This document shows, in pieces, positions 10,501 to 18,684 of a stretch of DNA of 64,000 nt; within the stretch, counting starts at the first letter, position 1; every line of letters starts with the position of its first letter. This DNA comes from Adiantum capillus-veneris (lineage: Eukaryota; Streptophyta; Polypodiopsida; Polypodiales; Pteridaceae). The notes beneath the pieces were generated by a model. That model made no database searches. It was not told the DNA's origin and saw nothing but the letters and a program-made list of their open reading frames with translations. Both the position numbers and the translations under genes were made by a program. The DNA lies in contig CM043962.1 in NCBI GenBank assembly GCA_014529385.2, positions 149,600,647 to 149,664,646 of the forward strand, given 5' to 3'.

Positions 10501-12853
10501 ACTCTCCTCCATAGGTTAATAGGTCAACGACATTTTGAGACCACTTAGGTATCATTTCTATGTTGAACAAGTACGCGTCTGGCATGTCGTCATCTACTCC
10601 TATAGGGTCTTCTCCATTCGTCAATCGCGAAAGATGATCAGCTCTAAGATGTGTTTTTCCTTTCTTTACTACTACCGTGAAGTCGAATTCCAGTAAGATA
10701 ATGAACCATCTCACTATTCTCCCGGTATTGCATGGTTTATTCACTAGGTAGAGCAAGGCTTGGTGATCCGTAAAAAACACAAACTTGTTGGCTAGAAGAT
10801 AATGCCGAAATTTCTTCACAGCATAGATCATTCCTAATCCTTCTCGCTCTGTTGTGGTGTAATTCTTCTCTGCATTGTTGAGCTGTCGACTGGCGTAACC
10901 GATAGGAAAATCCATGTTTCCTTCTTCTGGCTGAGCCAGAATGCATCCTATTGCATATGCCGAAGCATCTATGTGCACATGGAATATCTTCTCCCAATCT
11001 GGTGATTTCAAGACTGGAGCGGTAATGAGTGCCTCTTTCAATTTCTTGAATGATTCCTCACATTCCTCTGTGCATTCAAAGTTCACTATTAGCCTGTAAA
11101 GTGGTTGGCCTATTATAGCGTACATGTAAATGAATCGTCTATAATATCCACAATGTCCCATAAAGCTCTGTACTTGTTTCGCATTGGTTGGTCTAGGCAT
11201 ATCCACTATAACTTTTATCTTCTCTAAATCCGTGGATATTCCGTTTTGTGAGACAATATGTCCCAGAATTCTGCCCTGTCGAACCATAAACACACATTTC
11301 TCAGGATTGAGACAAATGCGATATGTCCTACATTTCTCAAATACTTTTCTTAGGTGTTCTAGATGCTCATCTCTCAGTAGAGAATGTACACATAAGTCAT
11401 CCATGTATATTTCGAGAAACAGCCTTAAGTATTCTTTGAAAGCATGCGTCATCAGCCTCTGGAAGGTTGCGGGAGCATTGGTTAGACCAAAAGGCATAAC
11501 CCGATAAGCATAAATTCCCCACTCCGTTGCAAAAGCTGTTTTATGTTGATCTTCCAATGCTATGGCTAGCTGGTTATATCCTGAAAAACCATCAAGAAAG
11601 GAGTATGCTGTTTTCCCTGATACACGCTCTAGAACATGATCAGTTATCGGCAGGGGATAATTGTCCCTGATTGTTGCAGCATTCACTTTCTTTAGGTTGA
11701 CACACACTCGGAGTTTTCCGTTCTTCTTAGGTACTACCACAATCGGAGATACCCAATCAGTGTGTTCAATCTCGTATATGAATTCAGCTTCCATTAGCTT
11801 ATCTATCTCTTCTTTGATTCGCTTAGCAAACGTATCATTATATGTGTATGGTCTCTGTCTGCTAGGCTTTGCGTCTTGTTTCAGTGGGATTGTGTGTTGG
11901 CATATCGATGGGTCAACTCCCTTTAAGTCCTTATAAGACCATGCAAACACATCCCTATACTCTCTGAGAAGACTCAAAAGTCTCTCTTCCTCGCCTGGAG
12001 ACAAATCTGTGGCTATGTACACCGGTCTAGGTGGCTCACCTGGAGCTGCTAAATCAACTTTTTTTGCATCCTCCGGTCCGTCATAAGATTCGTTCTCCTT
12101 CCTCTCTCGAATAGGTGGGGTTAATATCACCTTCCTATCCTCTATTGTGAATTTCCTATAGTGAGAGGGAACATCCATGTTTTCCTTGATTTTGGCGTTT
12201 TTGTCCTCTCCACTCTCAATTTCTGTAGTCCAAACTTCTTTCAGAGTTTTCTTGAGCTCTCTGTACTTGTTTCTACGTTCTAACTTGGACTCTGTGTATT
12301 CTCTGTTGCGCTTGTTCTTTTCTGTTTTTTCTGTTTCAGTTTTCGTTCCATTCTTTTGAACTTGATTTCTTGAGCCTCTTTTGTCTTTTCGTAAGCTCTT
12401 TTGATCACTGCCTCTCATTCTTCCAGAAATCTTATCCTTAACACAATCTTCAGCCTTTACTAGCATTAGGAATTGATTTTTTCCTCTTATTCTAGGCATC
12501 GGATTGGTTCTAACCCCTTTTGTTTTTTTCTTTGCTCTATAGTGTTTCTGGCGTTGTTTAGTTTGGTTCGGAAAATCATAAAATCGGACATCCATTATAG
12601 TTTCTTCGTTTCCGCTTGAATTGTCCGTTGACTCGTTGTCTGCTTCATTTCCCCACTCTGGATGATTGGGAATGTCGTGAAACACCTCTTCTTCATCTTC
12701 CTTTTCCAGTGTATCGTTCTTTTCAGTTTCTTTTTTAGTACAGTTCTCAACATGAAATACGGAACCACGTCGTACCCGTCCTTGTCGCAAAATTTCGTTG
12801 TGGGACCATCCGGAATTGCACAAACATCTAGGGTTGCTAGAATGTGTGTCCAT
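7514..12853 (-). CDS. pol: Element A pol: RT, RNase H, tandem H2C2, integrase, C-terminal second retropepsin
   Basis: The frame is open for 1779 codons; its start is nominal because expression probably comes from the protease frame by frameshift. Residues 1-270 are a charged linker. Reverse transcriptase follows at about 330-560, with the catalytic YMDD at 483-486 and an upstream Asp at 421. RNase H is at about 620-745 (D629, E670, D696). Two H2C2 modules come next: H836, H843, C874, C877 and H962, H969, C1000, C1003. The integrase core has D1032, D1094 and E1130, the canonical D,D-35-E spacing. A GPY/F-like C-terminal domain ends near 1310. A second retropepsin follows, with DSG at 1395-1397 and LLLG at 1465-1468. 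The tail (about 1520-1690) has repeated QxWxPK motifs. All catalytic residues are intact. Confidence 0.93.
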   Translation of the reverse strand: MDTHSSNPRCLCNSGWSHNEILRQGRVRRGSVFHVENCTKKETEKNDTLEKEDEEEVFHDIPNHPEWGNEADNESTDNSSGNEETIMDVRFYDFPNQTKQRQKHYRAKKKTKGVRTNPMPRIRGKNQFLMLVKAEDCVKDKISGRMRGSDQKSLRKDKRGSRNQVQKNGTKTETEKTEKNKRNREYTESKLERRNKYRELKKTLKEVWTTEIESGEDKNAKIKENMDVPSHYRKFTIEDRKVILTPPIRERKENESYDGPEDAKKVDLAAPGEPPRPVYIATDLSPGEEERLLSLLREYRDVFAWSYKDLKGVDPSICQHTIPLKQDAKPSRQRPYTYNDTFAKRIKEEIDKLMEAEFIYEIEHTDWVSPIVVVPKKNGKLRVCVNLKKVNAATIRDNYPLPITDHVLERVSGKTAYSFLDGFSGYNQLAIALEDQHKTAFATEWGIYAYRVMPFGLTNAPATFQRLMTHAFKEYLRLFLEIYMDDLCVHSLLRDEHLEHLRKVFEKCRTYRICLNPEKCVFMVRQGRILGHIVSQNGISTDLEKIKVIVDMPRPTNAKQVQSFMGHCGYYRRFIYMYAIIGQPLYRLIVNFECTEECEESFKKLKEALITAPVLKSPDWEKIFHVHIDASAYAIGCILAQPEEGNMDFPIGYASRQLNNAEKNYTTTEREGLGMIYAVKKFRHYLLANKFVFFTDHQALLYLVNKPCNTGRIVRWFIILLEFDFTVVVKKGKTHLRADHLSRLTNGEDPIGVDDDMPDAYLFNIEMIPKWSQNVVDLLTYGGEFDRRAYNLKHIAIQQSKNLQLIAGRLYQLGNDHVLRLCINPEEYSIYLREAHVQECAFHCSRRNTYRNLLQLGVYWPGMKESVHEYVTVCIVCSSKPPAEYSTLYQMMIAPEWSQYIVEYLTNRTFPEGMSKARQKSVETEARDYALIGDQLYKRGKDNQLRICASESEYVIILEQAHGGVGGGHFSGDKTSKLVLAAGIWWPTLHMDAEEYVKRCDDCQRTKVPLKRDDMPLRPMMGARAFAKWGIDYVGPISPPAYKTHTQYIIVATDYLTKWVEAKATQKADARTTAQFLYEYVFVRYGLPIEIVSDRGTHFINEVIEILLDEFMVIHRKSAPYHPQANGQAEATNKTICTVLTKIVSESRTDWDQKLHSTLWAYRVAYKTSIGTTPYNMVFGLNAILPIEFLISTLRVAKDLEWTGHELSDRIDDLEKLDELRLKSVASIYAQKRRQKEFFDKHVRTKEFKVGDYVLVYTLKQHAKKLKKRGMGPLVIKDLSPSGAVKLATLDGEEMPNWISGCRVKKYLLPLTQDMLLKIHQEKLRVQKKKKIEEEAQAEAKERMEKRRLLRQKQRNEGAIRINAVSITEMDNDKEEPIIECKVGTNQIKARALLDSGAQANLLSLSLYRQLTNDTKLQTAKQELKSYSENAIKTVGCTVLHIQINQYVYPHMFYVVEDQATQHPLLLGQPWQKKYNAMIDWSSKSVLIKYEGESQSVKFTKGAEPTPKEESTDKGKQQTEEKKKQWQPKVSIQPDYSSTRNSQQWIRKTSNIITAQPWKKTESKMVWRPKKVVPENTNRVFNTRQQSDPRQSRKVKQIWIPKKFMTAQSYSQQIWIPKICKKELTSIQSTETPRYFKARKSTHRSTQVWVAKSLWQAQAKRRQIWIVKKDNKIMKNPSTDSTTECQNQPKTRPPIFQSNKEQLYWKECCIVALQLHWELMTKTTTMLHPQTLHSRPGGLRLGGGEVYRSYKATTSGKNKEKQKLYYKGSVLHDFAIFYV

Positions 12854-13695
12854 TCTAATGGTTCAAACGTATCCTCTGGAAAGGGTTCTCCTACATAAGT
12901 TTCGTCTTCGATAGCCCTTTCTAAAACACATTCTTCTCGTTTCAGACTTCCACATTTCGAAGCTCCACACATCCATAACTCCTTGGGTTTACCTAACCAA
13001 GCTGGACATTCGGATCCCGCCAAAGTAGCTGAATCAAACTCCTCTACCGGTGTTCGGTTCACATCTTTGTAGCTATGGTCTTTCAGGTTCACACGTGTAG
13101 TGGTTTCCATATTTCTCAGGTATATGTGATCGTAGCCCCAATCCTGGACCATTTTCAACTGTCTCATGAATGGTCTTCCCAGTATGATATCATAGTTATT
13201 CTCCTTGCCAAAATCGACAATAGTGAAAGTATGTTCGTATTCAATGCCGCAAGAAGTCACTACAACTTTCTCTAATAACCCCATAGGTTTCTCCATGTGT
13301 CCATCTGCTAATTGGAGTTTCAACCTAGTCTTCCTTATTGCTGGTTTCCCCCATTTTTTCCAGATTTCTTTTGTAGCTATGGCTACCCCAGCTCCGCTGT
13401 CTAGTATTGCCATTGTGTTCACTCCTTGGAATTCAACTGGTAAGGTTGTATTCCCCTCTTCACCTTCGCAATACTCTCCGACCTTGTTTAAGGGTACAGG
13501 CTTAGCGTTCTTTTGTGGCTTGCTCAGCTCCTCAATGCTCTCTTGCAATCTCGATGTTGGATCTTTTATCCCGAATTTCTCCAAGCATTTTCCTACAGTG
13601 GTCCACATATGTGGTCTTAACCTCAAAAGCTCAGCTAGAGTGATAGTGCATGTCACTGGTGTTGACAAAATCTCTATCAATCCTTGCGAGTCCAT
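12595..13695 (-). CDS. pro: Element A protease (first retropepsin) with linker
   Basis: A 366-codon frame encodes an aspartic protease that would cleave the Gag-Pol polyprotein. The active-site DSG lies at residues 99-101 in an ILDSGAG context, and the flap/partner motif ILGRPF at 171-176, the normal retropepsin order. The first ~75 residues are a helical linker, and residues about 210-366 are an acidic linker towards RT. It overlaps the end of gag by 19 bp and the pol frame by 259 bp. Relative to gag it is in -1, and pol is in -1 relative to it. Both overlaps hold an A AAA AAG heptamer in the right frame. The first Met (13,695) may be only nominal if the protein is made as a fusion. Confidence 0.9.
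   Translation of the reverse strand: MDSQGLIEILSTPVTCTITLAELLRLRPHMWTTVGKCLEKFGIKDPTSRLQESIEELSKPQKNAKPVPLNKVGEYCEGEEGNTTLPVEFQGVNTMAILDSGAGVAIATKEIWKKWGKPAIRKTRLKLQLADGHMEKPMGLLEKVVVTSCGIEYEHTFTIVDFGKENNYDIILGRPFMRQLKMVQDWGYDHIYLRNMETTTRVNLKDHSYKDVNRTPVEEFDSATLAGSECPAWLGKPKELWMCGASKCGSLKREECVLERAIEDETYVGEPFPEDTFEPLEWTHILATLDVCAIPDGPTTKFCDKDGYDVVPYFMLRTVLKKKLKRTIHWKRKMKKRCFTTFPIIQSGEMKQTTSQRTIQAETKKL
12730..12736 (-). promoter_or_regulatory. Candidate -1 ribosomal frameshift heptamer, pro to pol
   Basis: On the minus strand the sequence reads A AAA AAG, with AAA and AAG as codons of the protease frame. A -1 slip here moves reading into the pol frame, well before the protease-frame stop at 12,595. 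Alternatively the A6 run is an A7 run that lost one base by mutation or sequencing error, because one more A would also join the frames. Confidence 0.5.
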
Positions 13696-15746
13696 GACTT
13701 TTTTGATGAGATTTTTCTTGAGGGAAGTGCTCTAATCTCGGATTTTGCTTCATACTCTCCTAAGTATGAAGGTAAGGTTTTCAGTGAATGAGGTTTGCTC
13801 TCCATTGTTCTAACAGAGCCCCCATCTCCCCAGTAAGATTGCAGATCCAAGTCCACTTGAGATCCTGCCTCAAATTCCACTATGGGAGGATTCCTGATGT
13901 CCTTTTCCCAATTTGTCTGATTAGCTTGGCAACTTAGCTCGTTTGCAAAGTTTGCCTCTCTCACTTGTTTCCAAAATTCATTGTAATCCTCATCTCTTCC
14001 GTAAGACCTCTGTATGACTGGATGAAAACTCTCGACCTCCTGATCGGTTGTGTTCAACACTATGCGGTCATCCTTTTGTGTATTTTCAGGCTTTTGTGCA
14101 CTGGGAGTCTTTTCAGCTACCCGTGAAACGATAGTCTCTTGCTGAATTGGGTTTTCCTTTCCACAATCCATTGTTTCTTTTGGTGGTTCTAATAAGGCTT
14201 GTGCAGTCTCGATCATTCTTTGGCACATTTCAAGTCTCTGCTTTTCCAATTCCGCGTTTGGGTATGTCATCCACCTCTGTTCTTGTGTTTGGTTGTTCCT
14301 TAACCTAGCTTCGTAAGCTCTCATCAGTGCGTCCAATGGTTCGTGTACCTTGTCGACTAGCACTGATCCCCCTGAGCTTAAGCTCGTTGTTTCTTTGATA
14401 CTCTTTTGTTTCGTTCTTTCCGGGCTCATCTCTCGTTTCCGGTTTTGACTCTCAAGTTTTTCTAATCTATCTTTAGTTCGCTTTAGTTCCTCAGCTAGAA
14501 TAGCGTCTTCACGTTCTTTTCTTAACTTCATGCGTGCTTTTCTAGCTTTCCATGTGTTTTTCTGACTCCGCGGTCCTTGACTAACCATTTCAGTCGCTAA
14601 CTTTCCATTCTCAGGTTCTCTAGTGGTTTTCTTAGCTTGAGCTCTAGTAACAACTTGCGTTGGTATCAGAGTTTCATTTTCAGACCCACTGCTGGTAGGA
14701 ATAGTTTCTAGCATATTCAATGTCGTCTTTTGCACTTTGTTTGGATTCTTTAAGCAATCCTCAATGAAGTGAGTAACCCCACACTCAGTGCAATAAGCGT
14801 TAATTCTAATGATTTCCGTATGTGGGCAAACATTCATCAGATGGTCACCTCCACACTTGTAACAAGGTCCTAGTGCTGGTCTTGGTCCCATTTGATTCGT
14901 CCTTTGTGGATAGGATGGTCTTTGTCCTGTTAACCCTCCATGAGCTATGAACATCAATGTTCTTGCGTCCAAATTGTATCTCTCTTCATCAGAAGCACTT
15001 GTAATTGTTGGTATTCCAACATTCCCAATCATGCCCCATGGTTCTGGTTGTTTTGGTTCTTCTGGTGGGTAATAAACTGTCGGAAACATGTGTGCACCCG
15101 ATTCTTCGTAATAGGCTTGAACAGGCACTAAGGCTTGTTCTTCCTGATTCTCTAAGGTTGGTGCATATCTAATGCCCACTGGTCTTGCTCCTGGTAAAGG
15201 TGGTTGTTGTCCCAATACCGGTTGAGGTCTTTCTATCCCCATAGGTCCTGGTACATTTCCCGTTGGGTATCGAGGTACTGGATGTATCTGAGGTGGTGCT
15301 AATTGAGCAGGAGGTGCATACTGGCGCTCCCTTACATACCCTTTGTTGTAATAGCACTCCTCTGTTGGATGATTTGTCCATTTTTGTTCAATAGCACACC
15401 ATTTCAGTGTTTTCGGCAATGGTTTTTGGTATGGTGCCATCCTTTTTAGAGCATCTTCTATCATTTGCTCTACATTTGGCATGGTTGTTGTTTGAACATT
15501 CTTTTTAGTGGTAGTCTCGCTCGCTACGGAGGAGGAGCTACTGGATGCAAAATCTGTATCCGCTGACACCTCTCCATAAACCGTACAGTTATCCACTAAG
15601 TACAATGCCTCTCTCGTTACTTGCTCGAAACTTGTACAAGCTTTCAAGTGCAAGTCCTTCTTGAGAGTGTCGTTCCTCAGTCCCTCAATAAAGAGAACAG
15701 ATAGTCTTGTCATCTTGTGGTCGTTCACGTACTGGACATCTCTCAA
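13677..15746 (-). CDS. gag: Element A gag, C-terminal part with two zinc knuckles
   Basis: This 689-codon frame continues the gag begun at 17,292 after a one-base frame change near 15,700-15,780, so its first Met is not a real start. Residues 15-55 complete the retrotransposon gag helical core (LSVLFIEGLRND motif). Residues 117-131 hold a C..H..C element, and about 140-290 are proline-rich. Two zinc knuckles follow: C295-C298-H302-C307 and C319-C322-H326-C331. The rest is basic and charged with coiled-coil tendency. The product would form the virus-like particle and bind genomic RNA. The end overlaps the protease frame. The same layout, with about the same knuckles, is seen in the element B copies. 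Confidence 0.88.
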   Translation of the reverse strand: MRDVQYVNDHKMTRLSVLFIEGLRNDTLKKDLHLKACTSFEQVTREALYLVDNCTVYGEVSADTDFASSSSSSVASETTTKKNVQTTTMPNVEQMIEDALKRMAPYQKPLPKTLKWCAIEQKWTNHPTEECYYNKGYVRERQYAPPAQLAPPQIHPVPRYPTGNVPGPMGIERPQPVLGQQPPLPGARPVGIRYAPTLENQEEQALVPVQAYYEESGAHMFPTVYYPPEEPKQPEPWGMIGNVGIPTITSASDEERYNLDARTLMFIAHGGLTGQRPSYPQRTNQMGPRPALGPCYKCGGDHLMNVCPHTEIIRINAYCTECGVTHFIEDCLKNPNKVQKTTLNMLETIPTSSGSENETLIPTQVVTRAQAKKTTREPENGKLATEMVSQGPRSQKNTWKARKARMKLRKEREDAILAEELKRTKDRLEKLESQNRKREMSPERTKQKSIKETTSLSSGGSVLVDKVHEPLDALMRAYEARLRNNQTQEQRWMTYPNAELEKQRLEMCQRMIETAQALLEPPKETMDCGKENPIQQETIVSRVAEKTPSAQKPENTQKDDRIVLNTTDQEVESFHPVIQRSYGRDEDYNEFWKQVREANFANELSCQANQTNWEKDIRNPPIVEFEAGSQVDLDLQSYWGDGGSVRTMESKPHSLKTLPSYLGEYEAKSEIRALPSRKISSKKSWTRKD
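13698..13704 (-). promoter_or_regulatory. Candidate -1 ribosomal frameshift heptamer, gag to pro
   Basis: The minus strand again reads A AAA AAG in the gag frame, 19 bases before the gag stop and just before the nominal protease ATG. A -1 slip gives a Gag-Pro fusion. In element B the corresponding gag and protease sequences are in one continuous frame and the heptamer is absent, so a one-base loss in element A is an equally simple explanation. Confidence 0.45.
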
Positions 15747-17292
15747 TGTATTGTTTGAAGCGAAGTGACGCTTCCTTCACTTTTTCGTGTTCTCTCTGTT
15801 TAAAAGCATATATTTGTGAGACCGTATTGTGCTTAATCCCTCGTTTTGAGAATTCCTCAGCAAACTCTCTTAGCAAATGGTCAATGTCATGGAATCCCCC
15901 AATGTTCATTGGTTGAAACCATGTCAATGCGGTACCTTCTAGAGTAAGACCAAATCCCTCGTATTGTGTATGGAAATCTGTTATCTGCTCAGCTCTTAAG
16001 ACTTGCTTAAAGAGTGACACATGTGCATACGGATCTCCTGAACCACCATACTTCTTTGGCATACACTTGGCTACTTGAGATGGTCTCATACGTCTATGAT
16101 CTGCTACCAATCTCATTGCTCCTGTGTCCCGGCTAAAGCTTTCTCTAGCATCATGGACTTCATGGGTTACCCTTGTCGGTTCCCCCGCCCTGAATCTACT
16201 ACTAGGAGGTAAATGTGATGGTTCCGCTTCAAACCTTGGACCTGGCGTGGTATAGGTGGGGATTGGAACTGCACTACCTCGATTCGTCTCCATTGACTCT
16301 CTGGAATGTAATGATCCCATTGGTCCGAGCTTCGAGTCCCAAGGTTGACTGAAAGAGTCAGCAACCTGAGTTCTTTGTCCTCCTGTTGTCATTGAGTTTC
16401 GCACTCCAGTTGTTGGTGCTGGTCTATGTGAGTTAGAAGTAACATAATACTGATGTAGTGGTCCCCCAAAGTATGTATATCCTTCTAATTCTTTCTTGCC
16501 CATTGTTGAGTATTGCCTGCCATACTTATCGTAAGTGGCAATTTTCACTTCCGATCCCTCTGTGTAGGTAAAGACATAAAGTCTTTTTTGGTCTGTCAAC
16601 TCTCCGGTGTAGGGTTCTTCACATCTATAATAGAGATCTTGCTCCCCATTATTATATTTGTACAGCCCCACATAGATGTTATCAGTGTTGATCCTTGTAG
16701 TTTCATTCTCTCTTCTTAACCTCGCATTAGGGAAGTTCATTATTGGTGCTTTCTCCTCGAGTTCTTCATCTATTTTGGCTTTGGTGCCCATCAATCCCCA
16801 CTTGTCCACAATGTTAGGATTTAGGACTACCAAGTACATGGTACCCTCGTCATCTAGATATCTATCTCCGCTATAGCTCACAGGCACTAAGTCCTTGAAC
16901 TCACTAGGTCTATCTTCTATCTTTACACAATAGCGGTCCATTCCATCTTTGTAGATCTTGGCACCTTGCTCATTGTCGTACTGGTATTTTATGAACAATA
17001 GCTTCATGGTGGCGGAAGGGTTTGATGATCCTGCTGCCATATTTTCTCTGTTGTTCAGGTTCAAGTGTTCCAAGTTTTCGGTGAAAATCTCGTAAGACCT
17101 CTCCGAAGAAGTATCAGAAACACTTCCTTCAAAGATCGGCTCTAATGGTTGCACCCAACTTTGGTTTACACTTCCCTCGGTTGATATGGCACTTGCTGGT
17201 TCCCCTTGTTTTGGTTGATTATTCCGGAGATTCCTGCCCGATCTCAAATTCATCAATTCCCCTAAAGGACTGTAACTTTTCCGTCTCGGCAA
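15685..17292 (-). CDS. gag: Element A gag, N-terminal part with long extension
   Basis: This 535-codon frame starts 130 bp after the last palindrome of the leader. Residues about 1-380 form a long extension without a family I recognise. It contains a segment with alternating strands (GDRYLDDEGTMYLVVLNPN region near 135-155) that is also recognisable in element B. Residues about 395-520 are the canonical gag core (KKYGGSGDPYAHVSLFKQ, then TWFQPM, then FKQREHEKVKEASLRFKQY). The frame ends early because of a one-base shift relative to 13,677-15,746. Element B is shifted by a different amount at a nearby place, so this is more likely a mutation than programmed shifting. Confidence 0.85.
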   Translation of the reverse strand: MPRRKSYSPLGELMNLRSGRNLRNNQPKQGEPASAISTEGSVNQSWVQPLEPIFEGSVSDTSSERSYEIFTENLEHLNLNNRENMAAGSSNPSATMKLLFIKYQYDNEQGAKIYKDGMDRYCVKIEDRPSEFKDLVPVSYSGDRYLDDEGTMYLVVLNPNIVDKWGLMGTKAKIDEELEEKAPIMNFPNARLRRENETTRINTDNIYVGLYKYNNGEQDLYYRCEEPYTGELTDQKRLYVFTYTEGSEVKIATYDKYGRQYSTMGKKELEGYTYFGGPLHQYYVTSNSHRPAPTTGVRNSMTTGGQRTQVADSFSQPWDSKLGPMGSLHSRESMETNRGSAVPIPTYTTPGPRFEAEPSHLPPSSRFRAGEPTRVTHEVHDARESFSRDTGAMRLVADHRRMRPSQVAKCMPKKYGGSGDPYAHVSLFKQVLRAEQITDFHTQYEGFGLTLEGTALTWFQPMNIGGFHDIDHLLREFAEEFSKRGIKHNTVSQIYAFKQREHEKVKEASLRFKQYIERCPVRERPQDDKTICSLY

Positions 17293-18664
17293 TTTGTTTT
17301 CCCAGGTTTTTGTGGTTAGAATTGATCCAAACTGACTGATACTTGGTCAACTGTTTAATCTTGTCAGTTGGACAACTTCTGTTTCATCAAGTGAGAATTT
17401 TGTTGCTGTTATGCTGAAAAAGACATTATACGCGTATGATGTCTTTTTTCACAGATTTTGACTATTTTGGTTATGCTCACTCTCAGTGACCCCTTTATGC
17501 TCTGTTCACTCACAAAATTCAGTTTGAACTCTGTTTGAGCAAGTTATGGCTAATTTAGGCTTTTCTTGGCAATTTTCCGCTTTTGACTTGTTTTTTGGGT
17601 CAATTGTGATCCAAATGGGATGAAACTTGAAATATAACCTCTAGACAGCTATTACAATGGATCTGGGTCAGCAAAGTATCAAAATATGTCCAAAATTAGG
17701 TCAAAGACATCATACGCGTATGATGTTTTTTTTTCATCAATTTGGGTCCAAACTTGATATTTATGCTTCCCACAGTGTTTGTAACAATCTTGTCAGGTCA
17801 GATTTCAAAAATAAGCAGTGGATGTGCCAAAAGACATTATACGCGTATGATGTCTTTTGTCCCAGATTTTGACTATTTTTTGGTTTTAAGCCTTCTCCAA
17901 TGTTTATAATTGAGTTTCAAGTGTTTTTGTCAGGTTTGAATGTAAAAACAAGATCTGAATCCAAAATTTCCTATTCTTTGCGTTTCTTGGACTCCGACTT
18001 GTCTTTTCGGGTTTCTTTGAGTGTTAATGCTCTTGTTTTAAGTTGATCTTAGGGTAAAACCCCCCTTCTAAACACTCTGGCAATGTCAAATTTTCAATTT
18101 TAGTCTCTGTTTAGGTCCTAAGACATCATACGCGTATGATGTCTAAAGTTGCAGATTTCCAGTTTTTCAGCACAGAACTCTTCCAATAGCTCTTTTAAGT
18201 GCTCAACAACAATCAGTTACACAGAAAATTTTTCTGAACTTTGTTTATTGCATATTTCACTACCAAAGCGACTTTTTCAGTGATCTAACATGCAATCAAA
18301 CACATCAAGCAAATAGAACACCAATTGATAGCTCTAGATCAGGATCAAATCAGGCCCTACCTAAGCTACTTCTAATCATAAAATGGATTTTTTGCAATTG
18401 AAAATATAAAGAGATTTACTACCACACAAGGAGTAGCAAATGCTTTTTATGTCAACAACCACTTAAACACCATCAAAAACAATCTAACCTAAGCTAAACT
18501 AAAAATACTGTCAACACGGAAGACCCAGGAATACACCACTTCCTAGTATCTCTCGAGACCTTCGGAGTCCACCACTCCTAGATCTTTTCTAACTAAAGTA
18601 TACAAAGTAGTTTATACGACTCACCTCGTAGGATTAGTCTAAGGTCACCTACTTAGGGCTCTCG
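17293..18664 (-). other. Element A leader (5' untranslated region) with palindromes
   Basis: These 1.37 kb lie between the primer site and the gag start. No coding potential is seen. Four copies of the 22-bp palindrome are at 17422-17443, 17706-17727 (last base changed), 17833-17854 and 18122-18143, spaced 284, 127 and 289 bp. The last ~500 bp before the primer site are AT-rich and free of palindromes. Dimerisation, packaging or protein binding are possible roles, all inferred. Confidence 0.8.
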
Positions 18665-18682
18665 TCCCCGGCAGCGGCGCCA
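18665..18682 (-). other. Primer-binding site of element A (tRNA-Asp type)
   Basis: The minus strand reads TGGCGCCGCTGCCGGGGA, which matches the complement of the plant tRNA-Asp(GUC) 3' end at 17 of 18 positions. It lies two bases inside the LTR end ...TTAACA. This type of primer is common in Athila/Tat-like plant Ty3/Gypsy elements. It fixes the orientation and the inner LTR boundary. Confidence 0.92.
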
Positions 18683-18684
18683 AA

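Noticed and set aside
15685-15780. Programmed +1 frameshift inside gag
   Set aside because: Element B is shifted by a different amount at a nearby place, so independent indels explain both copies better.
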